A program made the translations under genes and the position numbers. From Gluconacetobacter sacchari (lineage in GTDB: Bacteria > Pseudomonadota > Alphaproteobacteria > Acetobacterales > Acetobacteraceae), in contig NZ_JABEQJ010000036.1 of NCBI RefSeq assembly GCF_014174255.1, forward strand, positions 1-47,318: a stretch of 47,318 bases of DNA, in the 5' to 3' direction. The stretch's first letter is position 1; each line of letters begins with the position of its first letter. The notes below the pieces were generated by a model. It worked only from the letters and a program-made list of their open reading frames with translations, was not told the DNA's origin and made no database searches. Positions 46,376 to 47,318 of this stretch are shown here, in pieces.

Positions 46376-47204
46376 CCCGCCGTGCTGGCGGTGCTTCAGG
46401 GTGTGGCCGTGGCATGCGAACAGCGCGGCGTCGCCCTTCTGATCCTGTCGGCCAAGGTGAATGGCGAGGGCGCCGGGCCGCAGCAGCCGGTCATGAATGT
46501 GTTGTCTCATGCCGCGGTGGACGGGATCATCCTGCATGCGCTTTCGGGTTGCGATGATGTCGTCACCATCGCGCGGCAACGTCAGGTTCCGCTTGTCATC
46601 ATAGATCAGCCGCAGCCTCGGGATGTGGCGCTGGTGTGTATTGATGACCGCCGCGCGGCGTATGAAATTGCGCGGGAAATCGTGCAGCGCGGCCACAGGA
46701 GGGTTGCCGTCATCGCTTTGCGTGGCGATCGGAGCGGCAGGTGCGGGTTCATGACTCAGGAGCGGATCGCTGGCATGCAGTCGAGCACGTCGCGCCTGAG
46801 ACCGGCCGGTTTCATGGCGGCGTTCGCAGAGGTCGGGATTGCGCCAGAGGCCGTTCCGGTCTGGGAGGCGAGCGAAAGTTCGGAAGCCGCCGGGAGGGCG
46901 GCTGCCGAAGCGATTCTGGCGCGCAGTGGGGAACGGCCCACAGCCATCGCGGCAATGAGCGATCGCCTCGCGATCGGTGCGCTGTCGCTGTTGAAGGAGC
47001 GGGCGATCCGTCTTGGAACGGATATCGTGATGACGGGATTCGACGATATTCCGGAGGCCGCGATCCATGGATTGGCAACGGTTCGCCAGCCTTTCATGCA
47101 GAAAGGAGAGGCCGCCGTGAAAGCGATCCTGGATGGGCTGGATCCATGTGTCGTGCCGTTGGACTTTACGATCGTCCGTCGATCATCGCTGGGCGAGCCC
47201 GGCG
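46376..47204 (+). pseudogene. LacI-family repressor remnant lacking its DNA-binding domain
   Basis: A continuous open frame encodes the periplasmic-binding-like domain of a LacI regulator: VLAVLQGVAVACEQRGVALL, AAVDGIILHALSG, DDRRAAYEIAREIVQRGHRR, PTAIAAMSDRLAIGALSLLK, MTGFDDIPEAAIHGLATVRQ and a closing FTIVRRSSLGEPG. The N-terminal helix-turn-helix (~60-70 residues) is absent, as the match begins abruptly near 46382. The normal stop is also gone; the frame runs on to the window edge through sequence that in another frame resembles UbiH. It was presumably the divergent regulator of the GH31 gene. Confidence 0.75.
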
Positions 47205-47318
47205 GATCGTCTGTCCACGGCCCCACTGTTTGGTGCGACCAACGGGATTGCGAGCTTGTATACGCGCGACGGCTCTCCCTTTCGTGCGGTTCGTCGTGCT
47301 GGTTTGCGTGCGGCGGAT
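47195..47318 (+). pseudogene. UbiH-like FAD monooxygenase C-terminal fragment (runs off window)
   Basis: In the +1 frame relative to the LacI remnant, the last ~120 bases read WASPADRLSTAPLFGATNGI then ASLYTRDGSPFRAVRRAGLR. This resembles the C-terminal TDGINRLFSND-type segment of ubiquinone-biosynthesis hydroxylases. The upstream part of such a gene is not present; LacI sequence occupies its place, so it is a truncated fragment or a chimeric junction. Only a short stretch supports the call and the rest lies outside the window. Confidence 0.4.

Overview
This is a GC-rich chromosomal window, most likely from an alphaproteobacterium of the Acetobacteraceae (acetic acid bacteria, Gluconacetobacter-like). 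That placement is inferred from alphaproteobacterial marker proteins (NDUFA12-, NDUFAF7/MidA-, COQ9- and UbiK-like proteins, and the NDUFA12-MlaD-DUF2155 gene order). The core genes are tightly packed, and many neighbours are coupled by ATGA or GTGA overlaps.

Layout. 254-3499 (minus): an orphan TSCPD-domain protein related to the C-terminus of class II ribonucleotide reductase, then a RidA protein and a FemAB/GNAT-like protein; an NrdR-box-like palindrome lies upstream. 3687-8587: NDUFA12, mlaD, a 74-aa unknown, DUF2155, otsB-otsA (trehalose), dsbB, and a short antiparallel DUF1328 gene. 8772-10823: glutamine-dependent nadE.

10824-14835 is an accessory, decayed zone. It holds a fur pseudogene, a metallothionein/SmtB operon with a recognisable SmtB-type operator, a pair of diverged ~105-bp direct repeats around that operon, a parDE toxin-antitoxin pair, a broken serine recombinase, and a head-to-head pair of truncated genes (2-hydroxyacid dehydrogenase and LysR). 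14836-17733 is a large TonB-dependent receptor. 17928-24974 is a surface-polysaccharide or glycoprotein locus: a 450-aa glycine/asparagine-rich RTX-like protein flanked by two giant multidomain glycosyltransferases.

25267-40661 is housekeeping: HU, tRNA-Gln, COQ9-like, proC, YbjN, ubiK, hldD, lgt, midA, pgeF, a lipoprotein, prs, a histidine phosphatase, rplY, pth, ychF, proA, nadD fused in frame to rsfS, and rlmH. Two palindromic intergenic elements lie in this half (37540-37660 and a MITE-like 166-bp element at 40662-40827). 40928-45546 carries a CHAP-domain protein, a second RidA, a MocA-like nucleotidyltransferase with XdhC, an MBL-fold hydrolase and a DUF192 protein. The right end (45653-47318) is decayed again: a GH31 glycosidase remnant head-to-head with a LacI remnant that runs into a UbiH-like C-terminal fragment.

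Most worth following up: the NrdR-box/TSCPD gene, the nadD-rsfS reading frame with a possible AUC start, the RTX-like/glycosyltransferase locus, the repeat-bounded smtB-metallothionein cassette, and the recurrent pattern of divergent regulator/enzyme pairs deleted across their shared 5' ends.
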